DNA from: Pseudomonas mandelii
Lineage (GTDB): Bacteria > Pseudomonadota > Gammaproteobacteria > Pseudomonadales > Pseudomonadaceae
Assembly: GCF_006438925.1 (NCBI RefSeq)
Contig: NZ_RCZA01000006.1
Span: forward strand, 1-64,000
Reading direction: 5' to 3'
DNA: 64,000 nucleotides
The position numbers and the translations under genes were made by a program. Under the pieces are notes generated by a model that saw nothing but the letters and a program-made list of their open reading frames with translations, was not told the origin of the DNA and searched no databases. Positions 26,731 to 34,346 of the stretch are shown here, piece by piece (positions within the stretch are counted from its first letter, which is position 1; every line of letters begins with the position of its first letter).

Positions 26731-27708
26731 ATGAATAAATTGCTCACTGGCGTCATCGCAATGGCCAGCGTCGGTCTGTCGATGCAGGCCAACGCCCTGA
26801 ACATCCTGCTGACCAACGACGACGGTTGTCGGGCGCCCGGCATCGATGCGATGTACCGGGCGCTGACAGCCGCCGGGCATCAGGTGACCCTCGTGGGTCC
26901 GTTGAACGACAGCAGTGGCATCAGCGCGGCCAGCGTGGTCGTGCCCGGGCAGGCGTTGGCAGTGACCGAGTTGGCACCAGGCAAATTTTGCGTCGGCCCA
27001 CCCGAGGGCTACACCCCGCCCCCGGGCAAGACTTCCGCCATCGGCACCCCGGTGGATGCAGTCAATGTTGGCCTGGACGTGCTGCTCAAAGACAATCCGC
27101 CTGACCTGGTGGTGTCGGGCAGCAATTTTGGTGAAAACGTCGGCCCGCTGACGCAAATGTCCGGCACCTTGAACGCAGCGGTCCGCGCAATGTTCAAGGG
27201 CATTCCGGCGGTGGCGGTGTCGACCGCCATCGACATGGACCTGATCATCCGCGACCAACAGGCCGGCTACCGAAAAACCCTCGGCGCCATGGACGACACT
27301 GCCCGGTTTGCGGTGAAGGTTATCGAGCAGGCGAGTCTCGCGGGTGCTCAAGCCAAACAGGCCTGCGAAAAAAACAACCTCGGCTGCGAATTGAATGTGC
27401 TCGGTTTGCCGGGTGTCAGCGGGTTGAATATCAATTACCCGGCGCTGGCGGCCAGTGAGGTCAAAGGCGTGAGTGTTGCCCCGATCGGCAATTGGGACCG
27501 GGTGAACTTCACCTCCCAGCACGGCGCCGACGGCGTGGTTCACGTCAACCTGGTGGCCCCGCCGACACCGACGGCCGCCCAGCAACAGGCCGATGCGTAT
27601 CAGTTGTCGCAGGGGCACGCGGTGATCACCGTGATCGACGGCAACATGAGTGCACCGGGTGCGGTGCAGGATCAGGCGAAGGACATGTTGCGTGGGGTCA
27701 AACCTTAA
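26731..27708 (+). CDS. Exported SurE-like phosphatase family protein
   Basis: A 325-residue protein in which a signal peptide (MNKLLTGVIAMASVGLSMQANA) precedes the SurE fold. The metal-binding start LNILLTNDDGCRAPGIDA, the SGSNFGENVG loop and the SGTLNAAVRAM segment are intact. Normal SurE is cytoplasmic, about 250 residues, and acts on nucleotides. Export changes the likely role to a periplasmic phosphatase. The ATG at 26731 is preferred over a TTG at 26701. It follows the DUF1302/DUF1329 pair but sits behind a terminator. Confidence 0.8.
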   Translation: MNKLLTGVIAMASVGLSMQANALNILLTNDDGCRAPGIDAMYRALTAAGHQVTLVGPLNDSSGISAASVVVPGQALAVTELAPGKFCVGPPEGYTPPPGKTSAIGTPVDAVNVGLDVLLKDNPPDLVVSGSNFGENVGPLTQMSGTLNAAVRAMFKGIPAVAVSTAIDMDLIIRDQQAGYRKTLGAMDDTARFAVKVIEQASLAGAQAKQACEKNNLGCELNVLGLPGVSGLNINYPALAASEVKGVSVAPIGNWDRVNFTSQHGADGVVHVNLVAPPTPTAAQQQADAYQLSQGHAVITVIDGNMSAPGAVQDQAKDMLRGVKP

Positions 27709-27724
27709 GGCACGCAGAATCCCC

Positions 27725-27884
27725 TGTGGGAGCGAGCCTGCTCGCGAAGAGGCCGGCATTTTCAACATTGATGTCGCCTGCCAAACCGCCATCGCGAGCA
27801 AGCTCGCTCCCACAGGGTTACTGGGTGTACACAAAATCTGCGAACACCCCGAACTACTGTGGGAGCGAGCTTGTTCGCGATGGA
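27725..27884. repeat. REP pair and single REP next to the REP-associated transposase
   Basis: An inverted pair lies at 27725-27814 (TGTGGGAGCGAGC to its complement), and a single REP at 27859-27884. All carry the GTGGGAGCGAGC core. They directly flank the 3' side of the transposase gene at 27902. Confidence 0.88.
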
Positions 27885-27901
27885 GGCGACACGGTTTCTG
27901 A

Positions 27902-28360
27902 TCAAACCCAAATCGCGTCCCACAGCGGATACTCGCCGAGCCGCTCTACCAGCCCTGCCCGCAATGGGTTCGCGACGACATAACGAGCAAGTTTCACCAA
28001 GTCCTCATAACGCCGCAGCGCCCGATCGTGATAACCCTGTTGCCAAAGGCTGCCTCTTCGACCGCAGGACATGTTCACCGAGCGCGTACTCAATGATTTG
28101 GTTTTTTGCATCAGTCCACTCAGTGAGCACTGCTGCAATTCGATCAACCAATGAAAATGATCGGGCATGACAACCCAGGCCAAAGAGTTCGCCCAGCCTT
28201 GTTCCTGTGCACTTCGAAATTGGTCGACGACCAACCTGCCCAAGCCGAAATCCTTGAAAACAGGTTCTCGGTCAAGTGTGTTGGTGGTCAGCAGATAAAT
28301 CCTGTTGGGTTCGGCATAGCGGCCGACGCGTAGACGATGTGAAGCGGGTAAATCAGGCAT
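27902..28360 (-). CDS. REP-associated tyrosine transposase (RAYT)
   Basis: A 152-residue single-domain Y1 transposase of the IS200/IS605-related TnpA-REP family. The HUH motif is MPDHFHWLI (His68, His70), and YEDLVKLARYVVANPLRAGLV is the usual C-terminal helix with the catalytic Tyr region. RAYTs bind and process REP hairpins and are thought to spread them. Here it is bracketed by REPs at 27725-27884 and 28458-28620. It is the probable source enzyme of the REP families seen across the window. Confidence 0.9.
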   Translation of the reverse strand: MPDLPASHRLRVGRYAEPNRIYLLTTNTLDREPVFKDFGLGRLVVDQFRSAQEQGWANSLAWVVMPDHFHWLIELQQCSLSGLMQKTKSLSTRSVNMSCGRRGSLWQQGYHDRALRRYEDLVKLARYVVANPLRAGLVERLGEYPLWDAIWV

Positions 28361-28457
28361 TCCTTTGCCTCTCTCATGCTGATGTCATGAGAAGGCTAGC
28401 CCTGTAAATGCCAGAGGGTGAGGCAGACTTTGAGCTAAATGTGTCTGGAATATAGCT

Positions 28458-28620
28458 ATCGCGAGCAAGCTCGCTCCCACAGTTTGATCTTCAGTGAACA
28501 TCAAACATGTGGACTACAGAAGTCCCCTGTGGGAGCGAGCTTGCTCCGGGCGGCGCTCCGACGATGACGGCGCCACTTTCAACATCAATGTTGACTGACA
28601 GTCTGCCATCGTCAGAGCGC
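28458..28620. repeat. REPs flanking the 5' side of the RAYT gene
   Basis: A single REP lies at 28458-28481. A second, longer element starts at 28528 (TGTGGGAGCGAGCTTGCTCC then GGGCGGCGCTCCGACGATG). Its right arm begins at about 28607 as CATCGTCAGAGCGCCG and then loses similarity where the hydrolase gene starts, so the stop codon of that gene lies in the arm. Confidence 0.8.
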
Positions 28621-29556
28621 CGTGTTCGCCTCAGATAGCGCCCTGCGCAGGTCGGCCGCGGCATCGGACAAGGCTTGCGTAGCGCGCTCGACAAACGGCG
28701 CCATGCTGATAAACCCGTGAATCATGCCCTCGCAGCGCTGCACCCGCACTGACACGCCGGCTTCCCGCAGACGCAAGGCAAACGCCTCGCCCTCGTCCCG
28801 CAAAGGATCAAACCCGGCGCTGATCAGGGTGGTCGGCGGCAAGTCAACCAACCGATCGGCGCGCAACGGCGAGGCCAAGGGGTCATCCCCCTGATCGGCA
28901 TCCTGCAGGTACTGCTGCCAAAACCAGTACATCATCGCACCGGTGAGGAAATAGCCCTCGGCAAAATCCTCATAAGACTTGCTGTCGCAGCGTGCATCGG
29001 TGACCGGATAAAACAGGCACTGATAACTGATTTTCGGCCCCTGGCGTTGCGCCGCCAGGCGACTCACGGCGAGCGCCAGGTTGCCCCCAGCACTGTCCCC
29101 GACCAGGCCCAGCCGGTTGCCATCGACGCCCAGTTCAGACGCGTGCTCGACCAGCCAGCAGGTGGCCGCATAACAATCGAGCGGTGCCGCCGGGAACTTG
29201 TTTTCCGGCGCCAGTCGGTAGGCGACCGACACCACCACCGCCTCCGTCAGACTGGCGAGCGAACGGCAGAGGTTGTCATGGGTATCGAGGTTGCCCATGA
29301 CAAAACCGCCTCCGTGGAAGAACACCAGCAGCGGCAGGTTGTCCTGCTCCAGTGGCCGATACAGCCGCGCATCCAGTTCGCCCGCCGCGCCGGCGACCCG
29401 CAGGTGACGCACTTCGATCATCGGGTCGCCGGGGATGGCAGGCAGCAGGTTGTCGGAAAACTGCCGATATTGCTTGGCATCGAGCTGGCTGAAGTCGGGT
29501 TCCGGCAGGTCGCGAAACTGCTGGAGCACTGCGGCGATCTGCTTATCGAGCGGCAT
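28612..29556 (-). CDS. HSL-type alpha/beta hydrolase
   Basis: A 314-residue esterase of the hormone-sensitive-lipase family: oxyanion motif FFHGGGFVMGN near residue 78, nucleophile in GDSAGGNLAL, Asp in SAGFDPLRDEG, and His in GMIHGF. It may cleave steroid esters or a lactone formed during steroid oxidation. The ATG at 29556 is preferred because GGGGAG sits 6 bases upstream. It overlaps the upstream SDR gene by 14 bp and is co-transcribed with it. Confidence 0.8.
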   Translation of the reverse strand: MPLDKQIAAVLQQFRDLPEPDFSQLDAKQYRQFSDNLLPAIPGDPMIEVRHLRVAGAAGELDARLYRPLEQDNLPLLVFFHGGGFVMGNLDTHDNLCRSLASLTEAVVVSVAYRLAPENKFPAAPLDCYAATCWLVEHASELGVDGNRLGLVGDSAGGNLALAVSRLAAQRQGPKISYQCLFYPVTDARCDSKSYEDFAEGYFLTGAMMYWFWQQYLQDADQGDDPLASPLRADRLVDLPPTTLISAGFDPLRDEGEAFALRLREAGVSVRVQRCEGMIHGFISMAPFVERATQALSDAAADLRRALSEANTAL

Positions 29557-30382
29557 CAGCATCTCCCCCTACATCGGTCATTTGAAACAGCGGATTGGTT
29601 TCTTCCAGGATGCTTTGCACACGTCGCTCCAGTGCCGGTTTGAAACCTTTGTGAGGGAAGACCCAGAAGCGTTTTTCGGCGATGGCGGCGAACACCTGCT
29701 CCGCCAGTTCGCTCGGCGTCATGCCTTGGCGGATGCTGCTATCAAGCAGTTGACTGAATGACGAACCGGCCGCGTCCACCACTTGATTCGACGCCATGAT
29801 TTCACTGGCCACCGGCCCTGGGCACACCACCGAGACCGATACCGGCACACCGAGCATGCTCAATTCGTAGTGCAGGGTTTCCGAGAGTGCGACCACTGCC
29901 TGCTTGGTCACATTGTAAGGCGCCATCAACGGGCTGCTGAGCAAGCCCGCGAGGGACGCCGTGTTGATCACATGGGCCGCCCGCCCCTGGCGCAAAAACA
30001 GCGGCACGAAACTGCGAATGCCATTGATCACACCGGTGAGATTGACGTTGAGCACCCGTTGCCATTGCTGCGCAGTGATTTCCCAGCTGTAGCCGGTCTG
30101 CATCACTCCGGCGTTGTTGAACAGCAGATCAACCCCGCCAAAGTGCTCGAGGGCGATATCGCGCAAGCGCTCGACTTGCGCCAGATCGCCAACATCCGTG
30201 ACGCAAGCTATCGCCTGCGCACCGCCCGTCTGTAGTTCATCGCACAGCGCTTGCAACCCCGGCCCATCGAGATCGGCCAGCACCAGGCGCATCCCCAATC
30301 TTGCCGCATGCTCGGCCAACCCCCGGCCAATACCACTGGCGGCCCCGGTAATCACCGCGACCGGCCCTTGTTCATTGCTCAT
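29543..30382 (-). CDS. SDR-family oxidoreductase, divergent from kshA
   Basis: A 279-residue SDR with TGAASGIGRGLAEHA, NNAGVMQTG, catalytic Ser in NTASLAG and Tyr in YNVTKQA, and an extended C-terminus (FWVFPHKGFKPALERRVQSI) of the kind seen in larger steroid or lipid SDRs. AGGAG precedes the ATG at 30382. It shares a divergent control region with kshA, with the symmetric dyad in the middle. Substrate unknown. Confidence 0.72.
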   Translation of the reverse strand: MSNEQGPVAVITGAASGIGRGLAEHAARLGMRLVLADLDGPGLQALCDELQTGGAQAIACVTDVGDLAQVERLRDIALEHFGGVDLLFNNAGVMQTGYSWEITAQQWQRVLNVNLTGVINGIRSFVPLFLRQGRAAHVINTASLAGLLSSPLMAPYNVTKQAVVALSETLHYELSMLGVPVSVSVVCPGPVASEIMASNQVVDAAGSSFSQLLDSSIRQGMTPSELAEQVFAAIAEKRFWVFPHKGFKPALERRVQSILEETNPLFQMTDVGGDADAAR

Positions 30383-30439
30383 CGCCAACTCCTGCACTGG
30401 GTCCAATGGCGTCAGTAGAGCGGGCGGGCGTAAACCGGC

Positions 30440-30459
30440 CATCGTCCATTCAGACGATG
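30440..30459. promoter_or_regulatory. Symmetric steroid-regulon dyad between the SDR gene and kshA
   Basis: CATCGTCCATTCAGACGATG is the most symmetric copy: both half-sites read CATCGTC(C/T) outward. It lies 58 bp from the SDR start and 68 bp from the kshA start, and can serve both directions. Confidence 0.75.
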
Positions 30460-30527
30460 CCCGCTTCTACAGGGGCGGCAGAATCCGTGACAGGCGCCAA
30501 GCCCGTGAACCCTGGGAGAATAATAAG

Positions 30528-31571
30528 ATGAGTACTTTGCACCGCATCGAAGCCAAACTGCTGGAAGACCGCTACGCCCGTGGCTGGCATTGTCTGGGCC
30601 TGGCTGCCCAATACCGCGACGGCAAGGCCCATCGCCTGGAGGTGTTCGGCACCCGGCTGGTGGCCTTTCAGGGCGAAGACGGCGAGCTGCATATTCTGGA
30701 TGGCTATTGCCCGCACATGGGCGCCGACCTCAGCACCGGTTGCGTTGAAGGCAACTCGATTCGCTGCCCGTTCCACGCCTGGCGCTGGGGTGCCGATGGT
30801 GTCTGCGATGACATTCCTTACGCCAAACGCATTCCGCCACGGGCCCGACTCAAAAGCTGGCCGCTCTTGGAAGAAAACCAGCTGCTGTTCGTCTGGCATG
30901 ACCCGGAAGGCAACCCGCCGCTCCCTGAGCAACGCATCCCGCGCATTGACGCTTGCTTCAGTGAAAAGTGGGCCGCGTGGGAAGTCGCCGAACTGCAGAT
31001 CGGCACCAACTGCCGCGAATTGATCGACAACATCGCCGATATGGCGCACTTCGGTACGGTGCATGGCGCCCCCGTCGAGGAATTCAGCAACGTCTTCGAA
31101 GGTCACCTGGCCACCCAGATCATGAGCGCCCGCAGTGAGCGCTTGTCCGGCGACAGCGCGTTGAGCACCGTGGCTACCTACTTCGGCCCGGCCTATCAGA
31201 TCACCGAAATGACCGGCGCGATGAATGGCCAGCCGATCCATTCGATCCTGCTCAACTGCCACGTGCCGATCGACCTCGACAGCTTCACCCTGCGCTATGG
31301 CGTGCTGGTGAAAAAGATTCCCGGTCTCAGCGAAGAACAGAATCAGGCGATGGCCAAGGCCTATGTGCAACAGGCCCAGGAAGCCTTCTACGAAGACGTG
31401 ACGATCTGGCACAGCAAGACCCGCGTCGACAACCCGCTGCTGTGTGACGGCGATGGCCCGGTCTATCAGTTGCGCCGCTGGTACGAGCAGTTCTACACCG
31501 ACGTCGCGGCGCTCTCGGCCGACGTGCTGGAGCAAAAACGGTTCGTCGTGCGCGCCAGCGAACGGGCCTGA
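30528..31571 (+). CDS. kshA: KshA, Rieske oxygenase of 3-ketosteroid 9alpha-hydroxylase
   Basis: A 347-residue Rieske non-heme iron oxygenase. The [2Fe-2S] ligands are Cys61/His63 (CPHMG) and Cys80/His83 (CPFHAW). The mononuclear iron site is in NIADMAHFGTVHG (His174, His179). It hydroxylates C9 of 3-ketosteroids and, with KstD, makes ring B open spontaneously. GGGAGA precedes the ATG. KshB at 16873 is its electron donor. Confidence 0.9.
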   Translation: MSTLHRIEAKLLEDRYARGWHCLGLAAQYRDGKAHRLEVFGTRLVAFQGEDGELHILDGYCPHMGADLSTGCVEGNSIRCPFHAWRWGADGVCDDIPYAKRIPPRARLKSWPLLEENQLLFVWHDPEGNPPLPEQRIPRIDACFSEKWAAWEVAELQIGTNCRELIDNIADMAHFGTVHGAPVEEFSNVFEGHLATQIMSARSERLSGDSALSTVATYFGPAYQITEMTGAMNGQPIHSILLNCHVPIDLDSFTLRYGVLVKKIPGLSEEQNQAMAKAYVQQAQEAFYEDVTIWHSKTRVDNPLLCDGDGPVYQLRRWYEQFYTDVAALSADVLEQKRFVVRASERA

Positions 31572-31706
31572 ACACAGCGGCCTTTCGCGCTCCCTGCGCC
31601 TGACCGGCAGCCGCCCGTCAGGCCTTGAGCCCGAGCGTTGCAAGGAGTCGATATCGGCGCTTATTCTCGGCCACCGCCAACGCTAATAATAAGAACGGTT
31701 TTCCCT

Positions 31707-32837
31707 ATGCAGCAGAGCCTCAGCCTCGATACGTTCAGTGATTTGATCGGCAACCTCTATCAGGGACCGCTGGAAACCATTCCCTGGGCGACCTTTCTCA
31801 ACCAGCTTAACGTGTACCTGGAAAGCAAGTACGTGACCTTCATCCTGCGTCCGCCCAGCGCGCATGTGGATGGCTTGATGGTCAACACCACCGGTACGTC
31901 GACCGAGGCGACCGCGTCGTACAACAAACACTTTTTCACCCTCGACCCGTTTGTCGACCTGCCCAACCGCCAGGTGGTGACCCTCGCCGAGTTCGTGTCC
32001 AACGACGATTGGCAGCACTCGGAGTTCTACAAGAATTTCCTCGAACCGGTGGATGTTTTCCACATCCTCGGCGCCGACATCAATACCTGCGACGGCGCCC
32101 AGTGCCGTATCCGCATCAGTCGCGGACGCGATGACAAAGCCTTCGGCAACGAAGAGAAAGCCTTGCTGACGCACTTCATTCCGCACCTGGAACGCTCGAT
32201 CAAGATCCACATGCAGCTCAATCGCATCGAAGCCGAGCGCAACCTCTACGCCGGCGCGGTGAATCAGTTGGCGGTCGGTACGATCATCCTCGACGAGGCT
32301 GGCAAAGTGCTGCAAACCAACCAGGTCGCCGATCGGCTGATCCAGGAAAAGGACGGCATCAAACTGGTCAACGACGGCCTGCAAGTCGGCACCGCGCGAG
32401 ACACTCAAGAGTTCCGGCGCCTGGTGAAGCAATCGCTGCTCTCGCAAAAAAGCAGCAACCCGTCGGTGGTCGAAGCCCTGCGCGTGCAACGGCCTTCCGG
32501 GCGAGCGGACCTGGGGATCATCGTGCGCTCGGTGCCGCTGTCGGACTGGAGCGAAGGCAAACAATGCCCCACCGTGGTGATTTTCATCAGCGACCCGGAG
32601 CAACAGTCCACCGCGCCACAGGAGATCGTCCGCGCACTGTTCGACTTCACCCCGGCCGAAACTCAACTGGCCATGTTGTTGGCCAACGGCTTGACCCTCG
32701 ACGAAGCCTCCGAAGAGCTGGGCATCAGCCGCAACACCTCGCGGGCGCACCTGCGATCGACCTTCTCCAAGACCGGGGTGACCCGCCAGACCATGCTTGT
32801 GCGGCTGATCCTGCGCAGCGTGGCAACACTCGGTTAG
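31707..32837 (+). CDS. LuxR-type transcriptional regulator, probable TeiR/TesR counterpart
   Basis: A 376-residue regulator with a long sensor-like N-terminus and a C-terminal LuxR HTH (FTPAETQLAMLLANGLTLDEASEELGISRNT, then AHLRSTFSKTGVTRQTMLV, residues about 312-370). The size and the steroid context fit TeiR/TesR of Comamonas testosteroni, the activator of testosterone catabolism. It is the only regulator inside the steroid part and therefore the best candidate to bind the TAGTCC-N4-GGACGATG dyads. No dyad lies in front of its own gene. Confidence 0.75.
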   Translation: MQQSLSLDTFSDLIGNLYQGPLETIPWATFLNQLNVYLESKYVTFILRPPSAHVDGLMVNTTGTSTEATASYNKHFFTLDPFVDLPNRQVVTLAEFVSNDDWQHSEFYKNFLEPVDVFHILGADINTCDGAQCRIRISRGRDDKAFGNEEKALLTHFIPHLERSIKIHMQLNRIEAERNLYAGAVNQLAVGTIILDEAGKVLQTNQVADRLIQEKDGIKLVNDGLQVGTARDTQEFRRLVKQSLLSQKSSNPSVVEALRVQRPSGRADLGIIVRSVPLSDWSEGKQCPTVVIFISDPEQQSTAPQEIVRALFDFTPAETQLAMLLANGLTLDEASEELGISRNTSRAHLRSTFSKTGVTRQTMLVRLILRSVATLG

Positions 32838-32851
32838 CGTTCAACCTCCGC

Positions 32852-32871
32852 CCTCGTCCGCTCGGACGATG
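32852..32871 (+). promoter_or_regulatory. Steroid-regulon dyad upstream of the NUDIX gene
   Basis: CCTCGTCCGCTCGGACGATG, 53 bp before the ATG at 32925. The right half is a perfect match and the left half has TCGTCC in place of TAGTCC. Confidence 0.65.
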
Positions 32872-32924
32872 GCGGCCATCCCGGCATGGCGCACAGTGGT
32901 TTTATCCCAACCAGGGGCCTGACC

Positions 32925-33473
32925 ATGCGCAACTGTCCAACCATCCTCAAGACTGAATTACTGGCTGAAAGCGGCTATTTTCAGATCGAAGCTTTGCACC
33001 TGCAATTCAGCAACGGCCAGCAGCGGGTTTATGAACGGCTGCGCGGCACCGGTTATCGCTCGGTGATGCTGGTGGCGATGCCCGATCCGTTGCATGTGTT
33101 GCTGGTCCGTGAATATGCGGTCGGTGTCGAAAAAACCGTGCTCGGCCTGCCCAAGGGCGGCGCAGAACCCAATGAAAACTATCTGCAAGCGGCGCAACGC
33201 GAACTCTGCGAAGAAGTCGGGATGCGCGCTGCACGCCTCAGCGAACTGGGCGAACTGACCCTGGCACCGGGTCACCTGTGCCATCGCTACCGCGTAGTGC
33301 TGGCCGAACAGTTGAGCCCTTGCCAACTGGTCGGCGACGAGCCCGAACCATTGGAATGCCTGCGCGTGCCGCTGGCACAGATCCCCGACCTGGTGGCCCG
33401 CGGCGAACTCAACGAAGCGCGGGCCATTGCTGCACTGTTCATGGCCATGGGGGCCATCGCCCGGCGTGGATGA
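32925..33473 (+). CDS. NudE-like NUDIX hydrolase
   Basis: A 182-residue hydrolase with a full Nudix box (GGAEPNE, then NYLQAAQRELCEEVGM). The N-terminal MRNCPTILKTELLAESGYFQIEALHLQFSNG follows the pattern of Pseudomonas NudE, which hydrolyses ADP-containing compounds such as NADH and ADP-ribose. The ATG at 32925 follows CAGGGG. With the steroid dyad upstream it looks like a regulon-specific paralogue, perhaps for turnover of CoA or NAD derivatives; that role is speculative. Confidence 0.82.
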   Translation: MRNCPTILKTELLAESGYFQIEALHLQFSNGQQRVYERLRGTGYRSVMLVAMPDPLHVLLVREYAVGVEKTVLGLPKGGAEPNENYLQAAQRELCEEVGMRAARLSELGELTLAPGHLCHRYRVVLAEQLSPCQLVGDEPEPLECLRVPLAQIPDLVARGELNEARAIAALFMAMGAIARRG

Positions 33474-33500
33474 CTTAAATCCCAGACAACACACAAAACC

Positions 33501-33999
33501 TTTGGGAGCGAGCTTGCTCGCGAAGACGCCGGCACATTCAACATCAATGTCGCCTGACACACCGCCATCGCGAGCAGGCTCGCTCCCACCGGGGATTCGG
33601 GACACACACAAATCCCAGGCAACACACAAAAACCTGTGGGAGCGAGCCTGCTCGCGAAGACGCCGGCACATTCAACATCAATGTCGCCTGACACACCGCC
33701 ATCGCGAGCAGGCTCGCTCCCACAGGGGATTCGGGACACACACAAATCCCAGGCAACACACAAAACCTGTGGGAGCGAGCTTGCTCGCGAAGACGCCGGC
33801 ACATTCAACATCAATGTCGCCTGACACACCGCCATCGCGAGCAGGCTCGCTCCCACAGGGGATTCGGGACACACACAAATCCCAGGCAACACACAAAAAC
33901 CTGTGGGAGCGAGCCTGCTCGCGAAGACGCCGGCACATTCAACATTGATGTCGCCTGATACACCGCCATCGCGAGCAGGCTCGCTCCCACAGGGGATCG
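33501..33999. repeat. Four tandem copies of a 134-bp unit with a REP pair
   Basis: Each unit has GGGAGCGAGC(T/C)TGCTCGCGAAGACGCC, a loop with CATTCAACATCAATG, the complementary REP, and a spacer GGGATTCGGGACACACACAAATCCCAGGCAACACACAAA (given here in part). REP cores start at about 33503, 33636, 33770 and 33904. Copies are almost identical, so expansion was recent. The ORFs in both strands across it are repeat translation, not genes. Confidence 0.9.
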
Positions 34000-34043
34000 A
34001 GGTCGTACGCAAATATCCGGGCTGACCCTCCCACAGGGGCCTG

Positions 34044-34063
34044 TGTAGTCCATTCGGACGAAG
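34044..34063 (+). promoter_or_regulatory. Steroid-regulon dyad upstream of a 55-codon ORF
   Basis: TGTAGTCCATTCGGACGAAG, 62 bp before the ATG at 34126. The distance equals that at hsaB, kshA and the SDR at 38101, which is the main argument that the small ORF is real. Confidence 0.65.
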
Positions 34064-34125
34064 CCACGTTCCGTCAGCCGCAATACCTTGCCTCTACAAC
34101 AATAAAATCTGTGTCGAGTCTCGCT

Positions 34126-34293
34126 ATGCGAAAAGCCACCTTTGCCCTGTTCATCATCGTCTGCGCCGGCAGCACCGCCAGCCTGTGTCAGCGTTTCAAG
34201 AATGAAGCCTACCGACCGACCACCGCGTTCATCAGTTGCTCGGCCAGTGCCATTAATTGCTATCCCCCGCTGGTGCGTAATCTGCTCCCATAA
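34126..34293 (+). CDS. Putative small exported protein, 55 residues
   Basis: The frame starts MRKATFALFIIVCAGSTAS, a compact signal-peptide or membrane-anchor sequence with two basic residues and a hydrophobic core, followed by a short polar tail with three Cys. It matches no family I know. Support comes from its place: regulatory dyad 62 bp upstream and a strong terminator directly downstream of the stop. No clear Shine-Dalgarno sequence is seen. Confidence 0.4.
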   Translation: MRKATFALFIIVCAGSTASLCQRFKNEAYRPTTAFISCSASAINCYPPLVRNLLP

Positions 34294-34337
34294 AAAAACC
34301 ACCGTAACTGCAAGCCAGTTCGGTGGTTTTTTTTGTT
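34292..34337. terminator. Bidirectional rho-independent terminator
   Basis: A nested hairpin: A-run, CCACCG, AACTG, loop CAAGC, CAGTT, CGGTGG, then eight T. The arms pair with one bulged base. It ends the small plus-strand ORF and, read on the other strand, the hsaD-E-G-F operon. Confidence 0.88.
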
Positions 34338-34346
34338 GCCCAAACG

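Noticed and set aside
31598..31623. Terminator after kshA (GCCTGAC / GTCAGGC dyad)
   Set aside because: The stem is short, the loop has 12 bases and no T run follows.
33501..33999. Second CRISPR-like array or tandem coding repeat
   Set aside because: Whole 134-bp units including spacers repeat. The ORFs in both strands are translations of REP sequence.
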